From NCBI RefSeq assembly GCF_001678475.1, contig NZ_JTJR01000017.1, positions 1 through 59,920 of the forward strand: a DNA stretch of 59,920 nucleotides, in the 5' to 3' direction. Under the pieces are notes generated by a model. The model was not told the origin of the DNA. It did not search any database and worked only from the letters and a program-made list of their open reading frames with translations. This DNA is from Gallibacterium genomosp. 3 (lineage in GTDB: Bacteria > Pseudomonadota > Gammaproteobacteria > Enterobacterales > Pasteurellaceae). The position numbers and the translations under genes are program-made. This document shows positions 37,629 to 47,354 of this stretch, piece by piece. Positions within the stretch are counted from its first letter, which is position 1. Each line of letters opens with the position of its first letter.

Positions 37629-38338
37629 TAACTTGAGTTAATTAATACTTCTTCACCATAGCCACCGAGTGTTGGCATTGGTAAATAAGTAGAGTTCGGG
37701 GCACGCATAATACGAATACCACGAATTCCTGCTTCTTTCGCTGCTAACACATCATCATCACTATCACCATAATGAATACTGATTTTATGAGCTAAGATAG
37801 CTGGTGTTTTGTTGTATTTTGTTTTGCGTGGACGATCACCCATAAAATCAACTGGGTGCATATTTTTAACGCCAAGAGCTTTTTCTAGAATTGGTGTTAC
37901 GCCATCAACTTTACCTGCTGTTCTACCGGTAATAAAGTAAACACTGTCACCACGTTCTTGGTGCATCTTAATCAACTCTTTAGCCGCTTCTTTTGGAATA
38001 GAATATTTATCGCAACCTGCATTAACTTCATCCCAAAATTCTTGTTTTTTCAAATATTCAAAGCCATTTGGCGAATATTTTTGTTGGCCATAATAGAAAC
38101 AAGGGCTAGAAAATAACACGGTATCATCGATATCAAAGCTAACATTAATCGGCCCTTTTCCTTCCAAGCTTTTTTTGATTTGTTCGATTGATACCCAATG
38201 AATTGGTGCTTGTTGCAACATTTCACGTGCATTTGTACCTGGTTCTGTATAAGGTTCGACTTTTGCCGCAGAAACGGTCATTGCTGTTGAAGCAAGTAAT
38301 ACAGCAAGTGAAAGTTTCTTCCATGTTATAGACATCAT
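37625..38338 (-). CDS. aphA: Class B acid phosphatase AphA, periplasmic
   Basis: 237 aa with a Sec signal peptide ending TAMTVSAAK. HAD-type active site FDIDDTVLFSSPCFYYG (nucleophile Asp and general-acid Asp), the serine/threonine motif VYFITGRTAG, and the final HYGDSDDDVLAAK acid cluster. AphA is a magnesium-dependent non-specific phosphomonoesterase of the periplasm. It starts 17 bases after afuC, so it is the fourth gene of the afuA-afuB-afuC-aphA unit. That couples dephosphorylation of organic phosphates to sugar-phosphate uptake. Confidence 0.95.
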   Translation of the reverse strand: MMSITWKKLSLAVLLASTAMTVSAAKVEPYTEPGTNAREMLQQAPIHWVSIEQIKKSLEGKGPINVSFDIDDTVLFSSPCFYYGQQKYSPNGFEYLKKQEFWDEVNAGCDKYSIPKEAAKELIKMHQERGDSVYFITGRTAGKVDGVTPILEKALGVKNMHPVDFMGDRPRKTKYNKTPAILAHKISIHYGDSDDDVLAAKEAGIRGIRIMRAPNSTYLPMPTLGGYGEEVLINSSY

Positions 38339-38354
38339 TACAACTCCTTAATGA

Positions 38355-39410
38355 TTATTGTTGTTTGTTTAATAAGAAAATACCTGTGCTTGCGAACTGA
38401 AGATATGCTTCTTTGGTTTGTGCATTAAAATGTTCAGGTGCAAGATTAACAAGTAACTCATCGTTACCCCAAGTAATAATAATTTCCCAATGGTTACCCA
38501 TATAAACGGCTGATTTAATTTGACAGCGAGTTTCAGGCGAACCTTGTTCGGTTAGCATTATTGCTTCAGGACGAATACCTACCAGACATTCTCCATCTGG
38601 TACATTAAAGTCAGCAGCTTGTTCAAGGGATAGTGTATATCCATTGATTGTCACTTGGTTGCCTTGCAGGTTACCATTTAAGATACTGGCTTCTCCCATG
38701 AATTTAGCAAGGAAAAGAGAATTTGGACGTTGGTAAAGCACTTTTGCAGGTGCTTTTTGCATAATTTTTCCTTTATTCATAACGATAACTTCATCAGAAA
38801 CCGCAAAAGCTTCACTTTGGTCATGGGTAACGTAAAGTGAAGTAATATTAAATTTTTGCTGCAATTCACGAATCTTTTCACGCATACTACGACGCAAGTT
38901 TGCATCTAAGTTACTTAAAGGTTCATCAAATAACAATACTTTAGGTTTTAAGACTAAAGCTCGAGCTAAAGCAACACGTTGTTGTTGGCCACCTGAAATT
39001 TGATCGACATAACGATCGCCAAAGCCCGCTAAGTCAACTAATTCTAGTGCTTCTTCAACGCGTTGTTTACGCTCTTCAGGAGCAACGCCTAACATTTTTA
39101 AGCCATAACCAACATTATCGGCAATCGACATATGTGGGAAGAGGGCATAGGATTGGAAAACAATACAAATATCACGGCTTTGAATAGATGATTTTGTCAC
39201 ATCTTCACCATCAATAAAGATCTGGCCTGTTGTTGGACGTTCTAAGCCAGAAACAAGACGGAGAATAGTAGTTTTACCGCAACCAGAAGGCCCTAATAAT
39301 GTTGTCATGGTACCTCGTTTGATAGTTAAACTGAGATCATCGATCACAACAGATTTACCAAAACGTTTAGTGACATTTTTTAATACAAGAAAGTTATTAT
39401 CGTTATTCAT
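38355..39410 (-). CDS. afuC: Sugar-phosphate ABC transporter ATPase AfuC
   Basis: 351 aa of the FbpC/AfuC/PotA type. Walker [10 protein letters not shown], signature [15 protein letters not shown], Walker [14 protein letters not shown] and the switch His in [11 protein letters not shown]-terminal TOBE-like regulatory domain follows ([11 protein letters not shown]). It powers import through AfuB. It lies 14 bases after afuB, before aphA. Family names often read ferric-ion transport, but the cognate binding protein here points to sugar phosphates. Confidence 0.9.
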   Translation of the reverse strand: MNNDNNFLVLKNVTKRFGKSVVIDDLSLTIKRGTMTTLLGPSGCGKTTILRLVSGLERPTTGQIFIDGEDVTKSSIQSRDICIVFQSYALFPHMSIADNVGYGLKMLGVAPEERKQRVEEALELVDLAGFGDRYVDQISGGQQQRVALARALVLKPKVLLFDEPLSNLDANLRRSMREKIRELQQKFNITSLYVTHDQSEAFAVSDEVIVMNKGKIMQKAPAKVLYQRPNSLFLAKFMGEASILNGNLQGNQVTINGYTLSLEQAADFNVPDGECLVGIRPEAIMLTEQGSPETRCQIKSAVYMGNHWEIIITWGNDELLVNLAPEHFNAQTKEAYLQFASTGIFLLNKQQ

Positions 39411-39424
39411 AAAACAACCTCAAT

Positions 39425-41479
39425 TTAAATCATCTGTTTAGCTTTTGAACGAGAGATACGGGTATCGCCCACTAACCAGTCAAAGAAAAGAATAATCGCC
39501 ATCATCACCACAATCAGTAATGAACCATAAGCAATAGCAATACCATATTCACCATCTTCAACACGATTTAGGATATACGCTGTTGCCACACGGGTATCGG
39601 CGGTAACCAAGAATACGATTGCACTTACTGTTGTCATTGCACGAACGAAACTAGTAATTAATGCTGACAATAAAGCGGGTTTTAATAAAGGTAAGGTGAC
39701 ATACAGTAATGTCTTCCAAGAACTACCTTTTAAAGAAAGTGATGCTTCATCTAAAGATTTGTCTAATTGCCCTAAACCAGCGATTGCTGCACGCATACCG
39801 ATAGGGAGATCACGCATTACCATAGAGATAATGATAATAATGCCCGTACCTGTAATGTAGAACGGTGCATCATTGAATGCGAGAATATAGGAAACCCCAG
39901 CAACAGTACCTGGAACAGCAAAGCAGAGCATCGTTAAGAACTCTAGTGTTTTCTTACCAGCAAAATCTTTTCGTACAACGATATATGCAATTAATAAACC
40001 AAAGAGTGCTGTAACAGGAGCAGCAATACCGGCATAAATAATGGTATTGATTAATGATGGCCAAGCCCCATCACTGAAACCTTGTCCGAATAGAGAGGCG
40101 TAATTCTCTAAGGTTAAGGTGTAATCAACACCCCAGTTCACAGTGAAGCTACCGTAGAAAATACTACCGTAAAGCGTTGCGTTAAAGATAACCCAAATTG
40201 CTAATAGGGCAATAATGGCGTTTTTTAAACCAGCAGGTAAATCTTGAACATCACCGCGATAAGATTTACCTGATACAGTGACGTAAGACCGGTTACCAAT
40301 CCAAATATATTGGATAATAAAAATACCTAAAGAGAAAAGTAAAAGAATCGTACCCAAGGTACTTGCTGAAGCATAATTTAATTGTGAACCAGCAATATAG
40401 AAATAGATTTGGGTAGCAATCACGTCAAAGCTTCCGCCAAGTACTAATGGATTACTAAAGTCAGCCAAAGATTGAATAAATACTAATAAGAACGCATTTG
40501 CTAAAGCTGGTTTTAGTAATGGGAAAATTACTTGAAAGAAGGTTTGATAGCGGTTGGCTCTTAATGTATAAGATGCTTCTTCAATAGAGGGATGAACGGA
40601 TTTTAATGATCCTTCCAAAATCATAAAAGCTAATGGGGTAAACGCAAGAATTTGTGCGATAGCAATCCCATTAAAACCATAAAGCCAGTTGGTATTAGTA
40701 AAGCCAAAATGTTCTACTAAAAATTCAGTTAAATAGCCAGAACGACCAAGCATTAAGGTTACCCCTAAACCGACGACAAACGGTGGTGTAACAATAGGAA
40801 GAATAGAGAAAATCTTACCAATAAAGGCGGTACGTCTAGCAATTCTTGTGGTGTAAAGTGCAAAGGCTAAACCGAATACAGTAGAGATAAAACCAACAAA
40901 AGCAGATAACCACACTGAGTTTGCAATAACCCGAACAATATAAGATTGTCCAACAATATCAATGATTTGTGCTGGCTTAAATTGATCGCCATCATAGAAC
41001 ATAGATACAAAGATAGCGAGTGTTGGATAAACAATAAAGAAGAAAATAAGCAAAATAATGCTGAGTAAAGAAGCAATGATAAATTTATCACCTTGCATAA
41101 TTTTTAATGCAGCAAGGGCATTGGTGGCTAAAGCAGTCAAGGTAATTACCATGACAATAATAGAGTAGCCTAAACTAAGATGATAAATATTGGCTGAAAA
41201 GAACGTAAATAAGCCAATTAAGCAAATAACGGCTAATTCTGTTTTAGCTTCTATTTCAGTTGATAAGCCTAAACGTGGCAAAAGCCAAAAAATAATCAAA
41301 GAGCCAAACCAAAACCAGCTAAGGTTAAATGAGTGCCAACCCATTGCAGCAAGAAATTCATCTGCTGTTGATTCTAAAAGACCATAATCTAACGCAAAGG
41401 TTGGCAATACAATAAAAGCAATTAGGCTAAGTAAAATCCAGGTTGTGGTGGTATTTATTGAAAATTTTGTTGAGTTCAT
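39425..41479 (-). CDS. afuB: ABC permease AfuB (two fused permease modules)
   Basis: 684 aa from ATG 41479, preceded by GAGAGG. It has about 12-16 hydrophobic segments and two permease units, each ending with an EAA-type loop: HPSIEEASYTLRANRYQTFFQVIFP-like in the first half and LDEASLSLKGSSWKTLLYV in the second. The fused form is the norm for FbpB/AfuB. It forms the inner-membrane channel for the substrate delivered by AfuA. There is a 119-base gap to afuA. Confidence 0.92.
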   Translation of the reverse strand: MNSTKFSINTTTTWILLSLIAFIVLPTFALDYGLLESTADEFLAAMGWHSFNLSWFWFGSLIIFWLLPRLGLSTEIEAKTELAVICLIGLFTFFSANIYHLSLGYSIIVMVITLTALATNALAALKIMQGDKFIIASLLSIILLIFFFIVYPTLAIFVSMFYDGDQFKPAQIIDIVGQSYIVRVIANSVWLSAFVGFISTVFGLAFALYTTRIARRTAFIGKIFSILPIVTPPFVVGLGVTLMLGRSGYLTEFLVEHFGFTNTNWLYGFNGIAIAQILAFTPLAFMILEGSLKSVHPSIEEASYTLRANRYQTFFQVIFPLLKPALANAFLLVFIQSLADFSNPLVLGGSFDVIATQIYFYIAGSQLNYASASTLGTILLLFSLGIFIIQYIWIGNRSYVTVSGKSYRGDVQDLPAGLKNAIIALLAIWVIFNATLYGSIFYGSFTVNWGVDYTLTLENYASLFGQGFSDGAWPSLINTIIYAGIAAPVTALFGLLIAYIVVRKDFAGKKTLEFLTMLCFAVPGTVAGVSYILAFNDAPFYITGTGIIIIISMVMRDLPIGMRAAIAGLGQLDKSLDEASLSLKGSSWKTLLYVTLPLLKPALLSALITSFVRAMTTVSAIVFLVTADTRVATAYILNRVEDGEYGIAIAYGSLLIVVMMAIILFFDWLVGDTRISRSKAKQMI

Positions 41480-41598
41480 ACAACCTCTCAAAATAGAAAT
41501 AGGGAATATAGAGATTCCCTATTAAGTTAGGAAAATAAGTAAATGGGTAAAAATAGCTATGATAAGAAAAATTCATAGCTATTTTATTGATTTACCTT

Positions 41599-42633
41599 TT
41601 ATTTATTCAATTTAACGTCATTGACCCATTTATCAATTAGACGTTTTCTTTCATCACTAGAACCATATTTTTCAAAATCATAATTGATTAGATTAAGTTT
41701 GGTTGGATCGAAAGCATTTGGTGATTGTTCAGCAGTAGTATTGGTTAAGGTTTGTAAAGATTGACCTTTCTTCCATGCCAATTCTTGACCTTCTTTAGAT
41801 AATACCCAGTCAACAAAGAGTTTTGCATTATCTAAGTTTCTTGCACCTTTCAAGATACTTACACCACCAAGTTCATAACCAGTACCTTCGCAAGGCACGA
41901 TAAGCGCTAATGGTGCACCTTTTTCTTTTTCTAAGGCATAATCGTGTAAGAATCCGATACCAATAGTTGCTTCACCACGTGCAGCATTACGAGATGGTGT
42001 AATACCTGATTTAGTATATTGAGAAATGTTTTTATCTAAAGATTTGAAATAATCAAAGGCTTTTGGTTCGCCCCATAATTGAACGAAAGTTGCGATAGCA
42101 GTATAAGCGGTACCAGAACTTTGTGGGTCGGCGATTTGAATTTCTCCTTTAAGACGAGGATCTAATAAATCGCTCCAACATTTAGGTACTTCTTTAATAC
42201 CAAGTTTTGCTAAGCGTTCAGTATTTACGCCAAAACCTAAAATACCCATATAGATAGCAGATGATAAATTACCTTTAATTTTGCCTGGGTCACGGAATTT
42301 TTCTACGATTTGAGAAAGATTTGGTGATTGATAAGGTTGTAATAACCCTAATTCGCCAGCTTGAGATTGAGGATCAAATGTACCACCATACCAAACATCA
42401 GCTTGTGGGTTATTTTTTTCTGCTTCTACTTTTGCAAAAGTACTACCAGAACCGTTACGAATGAAAGAGGTTTTTACATCATATTTTTTAGAAAACGCTT
42501 GAGTTTCTGTTTCACATAATTCATTAGTCGCACTACAGTAAACAACAAGACGACCAGCTGCTTGAGCGGTTGAAGCTAATAACACAGCACTCACTGCAAC
42601 TGCAGAAAGTTTTAATGAAGTAGATAAACGCAT
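41599..42633 (-). CDS. afuA: Periplasmic hexose-phosphate-binding protein AfuA
   Basis: 344 aa from ATG 42633, eight bases after AAGGAG; a second ATG two codons upstream is too close. The Sec signal peptide ends LASTAQAA. The mature part starts GRLVVYCSATNELCETE, contains IRNGSGSTFAKVEAEKNN and PQADVWYGG, and matches the AfuA branch rather than FbpA, which carries paired iron-binding tyrosines. In A. pleuropneumoniae AfuA binds glucose- and fructose-6-phosphate. A perfect CRP site lies 65 bases upstream. Operon afuA-afuB-afuC-aphA. Confidence 0.88.
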   Translation of the reverse strand: MRLSTSLKLSAVAVSAVLLASTAQAAGRLVVYCSATNELCETETQAFSKKYDVKTSFIRNGSGSTFAKVEAEKNNPQADVWYGGTFDPQSQAGELGLLQPYQSPNLSQIVEKFRDPGKIKGNLSSAIYMGILGFGVNTERLAKLGIKEVPKCWSDLLDPRLKGEIQIADPQSSGTAYTAIATFVQLWGEPKAFDYFKSLDKNISQYTKSGITPSRNAARGEATIGIGFLHDYALEKEKGAPLALIVPCEGTGYELGGVSILKGARNLDNAKLFVDWVLSKEGQELAWKKGQSLQTLTNTTAEQSPNAFDPTKLNLINYDFEKYGSSDERKRLIDKWVNDVKLNK

Positions 42634-42697
42634 AATCATTACTCCTTAATGTAGGTAAAAATACCGGTGGATTATAAAAAAACTCTCTGCAAATAAA

Positions 42698-42713
42698 TGT
42701 GAATAGATTCACA
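42698..42713 (-). promoter_or_regulatory. CRP-binding site upstream of afuA
   Basis: TGTGA-ATAGAT-TCACA matches the CRP consensus at all ten core bases, 65 bases upstream of the afuA start and 213 upstream of namA. It implies catabolite control of the sugar-phosphate operon. Confidence 0.88.
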
Positions 42714-42879
42714 AAAATAAAAAATAAATGGATGAAATGAATAGATTAGCTAAAAAAATAACCAAAAAACGGTATATTTTTTCTTTTTCGAAGGCAATCT
42801 AGAGCGTAACGAAAATCCATATATAAAAACAATTATAACGATAAAGAAAGATGATTAATGTTAAATTAGTTTCTTATTA

Positions 42880-42899
42880 TATAATAACGCACGTTATTA
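42880..42899 (+). promoter_or_regulatory. namA promoter with palindromic operator
   Basis: A consensus TATAAT -10 element at 42880-42885 is overlapped by a perfect palindrome TAATAACG-CA-CGTTATTA (42882-42899). A repressor bound here would block the start site. It resembles TetR/MarR-type sites in front of old yellow enzymes; the regulator gene is not nearby. Confidence 0.6.
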
Positions 42900-42925
42900 A
42901 TTTGCTTATTATATAGGAGAGAATT

Positions 42926-43987
42926 ATGGCAAAGTTTCGTTATTTTACTCAACCGTTCTCAATTAAAAATCTCACATTACGCAATCGTATTGTTATGCCA
43001 CCAATGTGCCAATATAGTGCAGTAGATGGCGTACCTAGTGATTGGCATTTAGTACATTATGCATCACGAGCGGTTGGTGGTGTAGGATTAATTATTGTTG
43101 AGATGACAAATGTTGCGCCAAATGGACGTATTACACCTAATTGTTTAGGTTTATGGAATGATCAACAACGCGATGCCTTTAAACGTATTGTGGATGTAGT
43201 ACATTCACATGGTGCAAAAATCGGAATTCAAATAGGTCATGCTGGACGTAAAGCACAAGACTGTGATGATGTGGTTGCACCATCTGCAATCCATTATGGT
43301 GATTTAGATTATCCTGGACAAAATTTAAAAACACCAAGAGAACTTACAAAACAAGAAATTCAACAAGTTATTCAGGCTTTCCAAGATTCTGTAAAAAGAG
43401 CGGTGGAAGCTGGTTTTGATTTAATTGAATTACATGGCGCACATGGTTATTTAATTCATCAATTTTATTCACCAAAATCAAATCAACGCCAAGATGAATA
43501 CGGAAAAGACAGAATGTTATTTGGTGAACAAGTGATTAAAGCAGCAAAAGCGGTTATGCCAGCAGAAATGCCACTAGTCATTCGTATTTCAGCACAAGAA
43601 TATTCTGCGAATGGCTTTGATAGTGATTATGGGGTTGAAGTGGCTAAACGATTCGCTGCTGCTGGTGTGGATATGATTCATGTAAGTGGTGGCGGTAATG
43701 GTGCATTGGTTGAAGGAAAACACCCACAATTTGCAGCAGGATATCAAGTCTATTTAGCTCGTAAAGTGAAAGACGCTACTGGCTTACCAGTTATCGCAGT
43801 AGGTATGCTAGATAATCCAGGATTAGCTGATTTTGTGATTGGTAATGGTGATGCGGATTTAGTTGCTGTAGGACGTGGTTTATTACGTGATCCTTATTGG
43901 GTGTTAAATGCACAATATGAGCAAAATGCAAGTGATAGCACACCAATTAATGATATTCCTCGTCAATATCAACGCGGTTTTGCATAG
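42926..43987 (+). CDS. namA: NADH:flavin oxidoreductase, old yellow enzyme (NamA/YqjM type)
   Basis: 353 aa. FMN TIM barrel with RIVMPPMCQYSAVDG, carrying the YqjM-type Cys. QIGHAGRKA and ELHGAHGYLIHQFYSPKSNQ contain the substrate-binding His pair and the Tyr. The C-terminal VGRGLLRDPYWVL includes the flavin and arginine-finger-like part. It reduces the activated C=C bond of enals, enones and nitro compounds, a detoxifying role. Monocistronic, with strong promoter signals, an operator palindrome and a terminator. Confidence 0.94.
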   Translation: MAKFRYFTQPFSIKNLTLRNRIVMPPMCQYSAVDGVPSDWHLVHYASRAVGGVGLIIVEMTNVAPNGRITPNCLGLWNDQQRDAFKRIVDVVHSHGAKIGIQIGHAGRKAQDCDDVVAPSAIHYGDLDYPGQNLKTPRELTKQEIQQVIQAFQDSVKRAVEAGFDLIELHGAHGYLIHQFYSPKSNQRQDEYGKDRMLFGEQVIKAAKAVMPAEMPLVIRISAQEYSANGFDSDYGVEVAKRFAAAGVDMIHVSGGGNGALVEGKHPQFAAGYQVYLARKVKDATGLPVIAVGMLDNPGLADFVIGNGDADLVAVGRGLLRDPYWVLNAQYEQNASDSTPINDIPRQYQRGFA

Positions 43988-43999
43988 TTATGAATCTAG

Positions 44000-44028
44000 G
44001 TCGGATACATTTGTATCCGACATTTTTT
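44000..44028 (+). terminator. namA terminator
   Basis: GTCGGATACA (44000-44009) pairs perfectly with TGTATCCGAC (44012-44021), followed by a six-T run. Confidence 0.93.
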
Positions 44029-44144
44029 AACCAAAGTATTTTTAAACATAGACAGAAGTAACAAAAGTAAAAGAGAGATTTATATGAATAGATTCTATGG
44101 TGAAGCATAATTGAGATGAAGGTATTGTATATTTTGAGATGAGA

Positions 44145-44582
44145 TTATGCTGGTGATTTTAGTTTTTTCCACTTGCGATAGCCATACACCATTACACCAT
44201 AAATGCAAAAGCATGTTAGACTAGTAAATAGCCAAAAATATTGTTTATCAGATTTTCCATCATGAATGATGATCGTAGGTTGATTGACCAGATAAGTGAT
44301 TTCCATACCTTTTCCCTCTCTTAAGATTTTTGCTTGCCAATTAGTTAAGTCTGTGTGTTTTGTAATAAATACTTCTCCATTTGCCTGATAGATCAAATCA
44401 GCATAGTAACAATTTAATCTTTTCGATTTTCCACATTTCTCAACTTCAACTTTATTGGTATAAGCTAAGGTTTTTGCACTTGGTTCAATATAGAAACGTA
44501 AGTAATTTGAGCCAGTGAATATAGCACCAAATATAATTATGATAAATCCCAATAGATATGTTATGACTTTACAACATTTCAT
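44145..44582 (-). CDS. Small membrane protein, DUF3592-like
   Basis: 145 aa with a membrane helix near each end (LLGFIIIIFGAIFTGS and FWLFTSLTCFCIYGVMVYG). The extracytoplasmic middle is about 80 residues (TNKVEVEKCGKSKRLNCYYADLIYQANG), with two cysteines likely to form a disulfide. The layout resembles DUF3592 proteins of unknown function. A single gene, 76 bases downstream of the antiporter in the opposite sense of neither operon; no regulatory signal was found. Confidence 0.6.
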   Translation of the reverse strand: MKCCKVITYLLGFIIIIFGAIFTGSNYLRFYIEPSAKTLAYTNKVEVEKCGKSKRLNCYYADLIYQANGEVFITKHTDLTNWQAKILREGKGMEITYLVNQPTIIIHDGKSDKQYFWLFTSLTCFCIYGVMVYGYRKWKKLKSPA

Positions 44583-44658
44583 AAGTATTAAAGTGGCTCA
44601 AGCGGTAATTAAAAAAATGAGCCATGTAAAATAGCTCATTTTTCTTTTCTTATTTTAA

Positions 44659-46017
44659 TTAAAGCACCATCGCTGCAATCCAACCAAAGATTAACAATGG
44701 AATATTATAGTGAATAAAGGTTGGTACCACAGAATCCCAAATATGATCGTGTTTCCCGTCCATATTTAAACCAGAAGTTGGACCTAAGGTTGAATCTGAA
44801 GCGGGAGAACCTGCGTCACCCAGTGCTGCGGATACACCAATAATTGAAGCAGTAGCTAAAGGTGAGAAACCAAAACTAATACAAATTGGTACATAAATAG
44901 AAGTAATAATTGGCACAGTTGAGAAAGAAGAACCAATTCCCATAGTGATAAATAACCCAATTAAGAGCATCAAAAAGACCGCTAAACCTTTATTATCTGG
45001 TCCAATAGTATTACTAAAGGATTGAACAAGTTCAGTTACCCCACCTGTTTCGTTAATTACTTTGGCAAAGCCAGAAGCAGCAATCATTACAAAGCCAATC
45101 ATCGCCATTAAGCGTAAGCCTTGTTGGAAAACATCATTGCTTTCTTTTAGTTTGAAAATCCCGCCTGCTGCAAAGATGATTAAACCGACTAAACCACCAA
45201 CAATAGTTGATTCAGTGAAAAGTTGTAACGTAAAAGCAGCAATAATTGCAAAAACACTGATCCAAACATGGAATGGCTTAATATTAGCAATACGTTGTTG
45301 TAAATCTTCAGATGTTGGTTCGTTAGTATGAACAATATATTCTCTTGGTTTACGATAACTAATAAATACTGCGGTTAATAAACCAATTACCATCCCAATA
45401 ACAGGGATTAACATTGCTAATGAAACTTGAGCGGTAGAAGTTTGTAGTCCAAATTGTGCACCTGCTTCATTAATATTTTTTACTAGTACGTTTTCAATAA
45501 AGATTTTTCCGAAACCGACTGGTAATAACATATAAGTTGCAGTTAAACCAAAAGTCAGTACGCAAGCTACGGCACGGCGGTCAATTTTAAGTTTATTAAG
45601 AATGCTAAGGAGTGGTGGTACGACAATAGGAATAAATGCGATATGTACAGGAAGTAAGTTTTGTGAAGAAATCGCAAAAGCTAATAGAATCGCTAATAGA
45701 AAATATTTAAACCAAAAGAGGGTACGATTACTTGGCGTATGTCCTAAACGCATAATAACTTTATACGCAAGTAAATCGGTTACGCCAGATTTAGAAATTG
45801 CGATAGCAAATGCTCCCAATACGGCATAATTCATCGCGACAGAAGCGCCACCGCCTAACCCATCAGTGAAAACTGCGACAGTTTTATTGAGATCTAATCC
45901 ACCAACTAATCCAGCAGTTAATGCCGAAATAATTAGCGCAATAACGACGTTGATGCGCATTAAACTCAGCGCAAGCAACACGAGAATTGAGATAACAACT
46001 TCGTTGCCAAATAACAT
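44659..46017 (-). CDS. Na+/H+ antiporter family transporter (NhaC/YuiF type)
   Basis: 452 aa from ATG 46017, preceded by AAGGA. About 11-12 membrane segments. It contains GLGGGASVAMNYAVLGAFAIA and the C-terminal SAALGDAGSPASDSTLGPTSG, the signature of the YuiF/HI0325 family. Members are annotated as Na+/H+ antiporters, but some move amino acids such as histidine, so the substrate is open. Followed in the opposite direction of transcription flow by the DUF3592-like gene; rnt lies 52 bases upstream on the same strand, so co-transcription with rnt is possible. Confidence 0.85.
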   Translation of the reverse strand: MLFGNEVVISILVLLALSLMRINVVIALIISALTAGLVGGLDLNKTVAVFTDGLGGGASVAMNYAVLGAFAIAISKSGVTDLLAYKVIMRLGHTPSNRTLFWFKYFLLAILLAFAISSQNLLPVHIAFIPIVVPPLLSILNKLKIDRRAVACVLTFGLTATYMLLPVGFGKIFIENVLVKNINEAGAQFGLQTSTAQVSLAMLIPVIGMVIGLLTAVFISYRKPREYIVHTNEPTSEDLQQRIANIKPFHVWISVFAIIAAFTLQLFTESTIVGGLVGLIIFAAGGIFKLKESNDVFQQGLRLMAMIGFVMIAASGFAKVINETGGVTELVQSFSNTIGPDNKGLAVFLMLLIGLFITMGIGSSFSTVPIITSIYVPICISFGFSPLATASIIGVSAALGDAGSPASDSTLGPTSGLNMDGKHDHIWDSVVPTFIHYNIPLLIFGWIAAMVL

Positions 46018-46069
46018 AATGTTGTGTTCCTTAATGTTGTAATGAAAGAGTGGCAATCATCTATAAAAA

Positions 46070-46759
46070 TTAAGAATTTGTCGAGCAATTTTTATCGTCT
46101 ATTGCCAAAGGTGGAAAAAGATTTGCTTGTTTTAGTTTATTGACCATTAAGCAGAATAATTCTGCGGTTTTTTCTGTATCGTATAACGCAGAGTGTGCTT
46201 TGCTTGGTTCAAAGGGAATGCCAGCTGTATCGCAAGCGGTACGCAATACAGTTTGCCCAAACATAAATCCTGCTAATGTCGCAGTATCGAACGTGGCAAA
46301 AGGATGAAATGGATTGCGTTTAATTCCAGTACGATTGATTGCTGCCATCAAAAAGTTATAGTCAAACATAGCGTTATGTGCAACTAAGATTGAACGTTTA
46401 CATTCTGCGGCTTTTTGTCCACGACGTACCATTTGAAAAAATTCAGTTAGCGCAGTTAATTCATCAACGGCTTGACGTTCAGGATCGTGAGGATTGATAC
46501 CATTAATCTTTAATGAATTAGGATCAATGTTGGCACCTTCAAAAAGTTGAATTTGAAAGTGGCATTTTTCATCAGGTAATAAGATCCCCTGTTCGTCCAT
46601 TTTTACAGTAACAGCCGCTAATTCTAACAAGCCATCTGTTTGATGATTTAAACCAGATGTTTCTACATCAATAATGACAGGAAAATAACCACGAAAACGG
46701 TGTTTAAGTAAATGGTAATTAATTACTTCAGTTTCTTGTTCAGTAGCTGGTTGGTTCAC
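46070..46759 (-). CDS. rnt: Ribonuclease T
   Basis: 229 aa if the GTG at 46759 is used, with GGGA six bases before; no ATG is available near the N-terminus, and a TTG twelve bases upstream is the alternative. DnaQ-like 3'-5' exonuclease: [12 protein letters not shown] (catalytic Asp-x-Glu), [13 protein letters not shown] and [15 protein letters not shown] (His and final Asp). The dimerising basic patch (RHRF-type at HRFRGYFP) is present. It trims the CCA ends of tRNA and matures 5S and 23S rRNA. Confidence 0.95.
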   Translation of the reverse strand: MNQPATEQETEVINYHLLKHRFRGYFPVIIDVETSGLNHQTDGLLELAAVTVKMDEQGILLPDEKCHFQIQLFEGANIDPNSLKINGINPHDPERQAVDELTALTEFFQMVRRGQKAAECKRSILVAHNAMFDYNFLMAAINRTGIKRNPFHPFATFDTATLAGFMFGQTVLRTACDTAGIPFEPSKAHSALYDTEKTAELFCLMVNKLKQANLFPPLAIDDKNCSTNS

Positions 46760-46850
46760 ATTCAATCCCAAATGAAAGTTGTTCTAAAATAACTCACTCC
46801 TCAAAAAAGAGGAGTGAGCTGAAATATAAAAGTGTGTGTTATAAATGAAA

Positions 46851-47258
46851 TTATTGACCTAAGCCATCTTTAGCACTTTTGTTTTCAATAAATTCAATTT
46901 TATAACCATCTGGATCTTCAATAAATGCAATAACAGTAGTACCACCTTTTACTGGACCTGGTTCACGGGTAACTTTTCCACCAGCAGCACGTACCGCATC
47001 ACAGGTTGCATAAATGTCATCTACACCGATAGCGATATGACCAAATGCACTACCTAAATCATATTCAGTGACGCCCCAGTTATAAGTGAGTTCGATTACA
47101 GCTGTTTTATCTTCATCATCATAACCAACAAAAGCGAGAGAATATTTGTACTCAGGGTTTTCGCTACGGCGTAAAACACGCATTCCTAAAATTTCTGTAT
47201 AGAATTTGATAGAACGTTCAAGATCACCAACACGTAACATAGTATGTAATAAACGCAT
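46851..47258 (-). CDS. gloA: Lactoylglutathione lyase (glyoxalase I)
   Basis: 135 aa, the normal bacterial length. The metal ligands are His5 in MRLLHTML, the Glu in [10 protein letters not shown], the His in GHIAIGVDD and the Glu in YKIEFIE. It isomerises the hemithioacetal of methylglyoxal and glutathione. Divergent from the membrane protein at 47355 with a CRP-like site in between. Useful protection when sugar phosphates flood glycolysis through afu/uhpT uptake. Confidence 0.97.
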   Translation of the reverse strand: MRLLHTMLRVGDLERSIKFYTEILGMRVLRRSENPEYKYSLAFVGYDDEDKTAVIELTYNWGVTEYDLGSAFGHIAIGVDDIYATCDAVRAAGGKVTREPGPVKGGTTVIAFIEDPDGYKIEFIENKSAKDGLGQ

Positions 47259-47315
47259 ATTTCCTCCAACGAAAAATGAAATTTAAAGAAAAAACCGATT
47301 GATTATGCCATAATA

Positions 47316-47331
47316 CGTGACATAAATCACA
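47316..47331. promoter_or_regulatory. CRP-binding site between gloA and the 47355 gene
   Basis: CGTGA-CATAAA-TCACA matches nine of ten CRP core bases. It lies 24 bases before the plus-strand gene and 58 before gloA, so gloA activation or repression of the plus-strand gene are both possible. Confidence 0.65.
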
Positions 47332-47354
47332 AATTTTCTCAAGGTAATTTTATT

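Noticed and set aside
38355-42633. Annotation as a ferric iron (FbpABC) transporter
   Set aside because: The binding protein starts VVYCSATNELCE and lacks the FbpA-type paired iron tyrosines; it fits AfuA, shown in a relative to bind hexose phosphates.
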